Positions 63,999 to 64,000 of a DNA stretch of 64,000 nt are shown one piece after another. The translations under genes and the position numbers were made by a program. Positions within the stretch are counted from its first letter, which is position 1. Every line of letters begins with the position of its first letter. The notes under the pieces were generated by a model. That model ran no database searches. It worked only from the letters and a program-made list of their open reading frames with translations, and was not told where the DNA came from. Source of the DNA: Daphnia pulex (taxonomy: Eukaryota; Arthropoda; Branchiopoda; Diplostraca; Daphniidae); the NCBI RefSeq assembly GCF_021134715.1, contig NC_060024.1, positions 10,292,001-10,356,000 on the forward strand. The letters are read 5' to 3'.

Positions 63999-64000
63999 TA

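Overview
The window is animal nuclear DNA, most likely from a crustacean of the Daphnia type. The genes are split into short exons by many 60-90 bp GT-AG introns. The set includes an atypical soluble guanylate cyclase of the insect Gyc-88E type and a prophenoloxidase without a signal peptide, both typical of arthropods. All gene models were built by hand from reading frame, splice sites, intron phase and recalled family motifs. No search was run, so species and orthology are inferred.

Layout: (1) 1-57, the apparent 3' end of an upstream plus-strand gene. (2) 3757-12266 (+), a 16-exon Gyc-88E-like guanylate cyclase of 880 aa whose C-terminus is a CaaX-like CSIL. Its first coding intron carries a hAT-type MITE with an 8-bp target duplication. 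(3) 13522-15560 (+), a secreted alpha-L-fucosidase, convergent with (4) 15876-16723 (-), a TMEM70-like mitochondrial assembly factor. That gene is divergent from (5) 17088-20033 (+), GMP synthase. (6) 20.1-28.3 kb contains no convincing protein gene. It holds a candidate spliced non-coding transcript (about 20.95-23.08 kb, +), a 439-bp foldback element, a cluster of ETS-like motifs, and an inverted partial copy of one candidate exon border. (7) 28381-30090 (+), an unrecognised 376-aa membrane protein. (8) 32696-37629 (-), the Mob2 kinase coactivator, with two further N-terminal exons far upstream (47.6 and 52.1 kb) that join in the same phase. The long introns are full of simple repeats. (9) 54317-57993 (-), a complete 17-exon prophenoloxidase with all six copper-ligand histidines. 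(10) 59950-62646 (-), the SANT-domain chromatin regulator Cramped, divergent from (11) 63414-63859 (+), a GTSF1/asterix-type protein with two CHHC zinc fingers.

The neighbours do not form a pathway. Gyc-88E is a cGMP signalling and gas-sensing protein. GMP synthase makes GMP, the precursor of the cyclase substrate GTP, but this link is general metabolism. Fucosidase is lysosomal or secreted, TMEM70 mitochondrial, prophenoloxidase immune, Mob2 a coactivator of NDR/Tricornered kinases, Cramped a histone-gene and Polycomb-related regulator, and GTSF1 a piRNA cofactor. I found no clearly new multi-gene system. The most unusual observations are the prenylation-like tail on the cyclase, the dispersed Mob2 first exons, and the duplicated non-coding-like locus at 20-28 kb.
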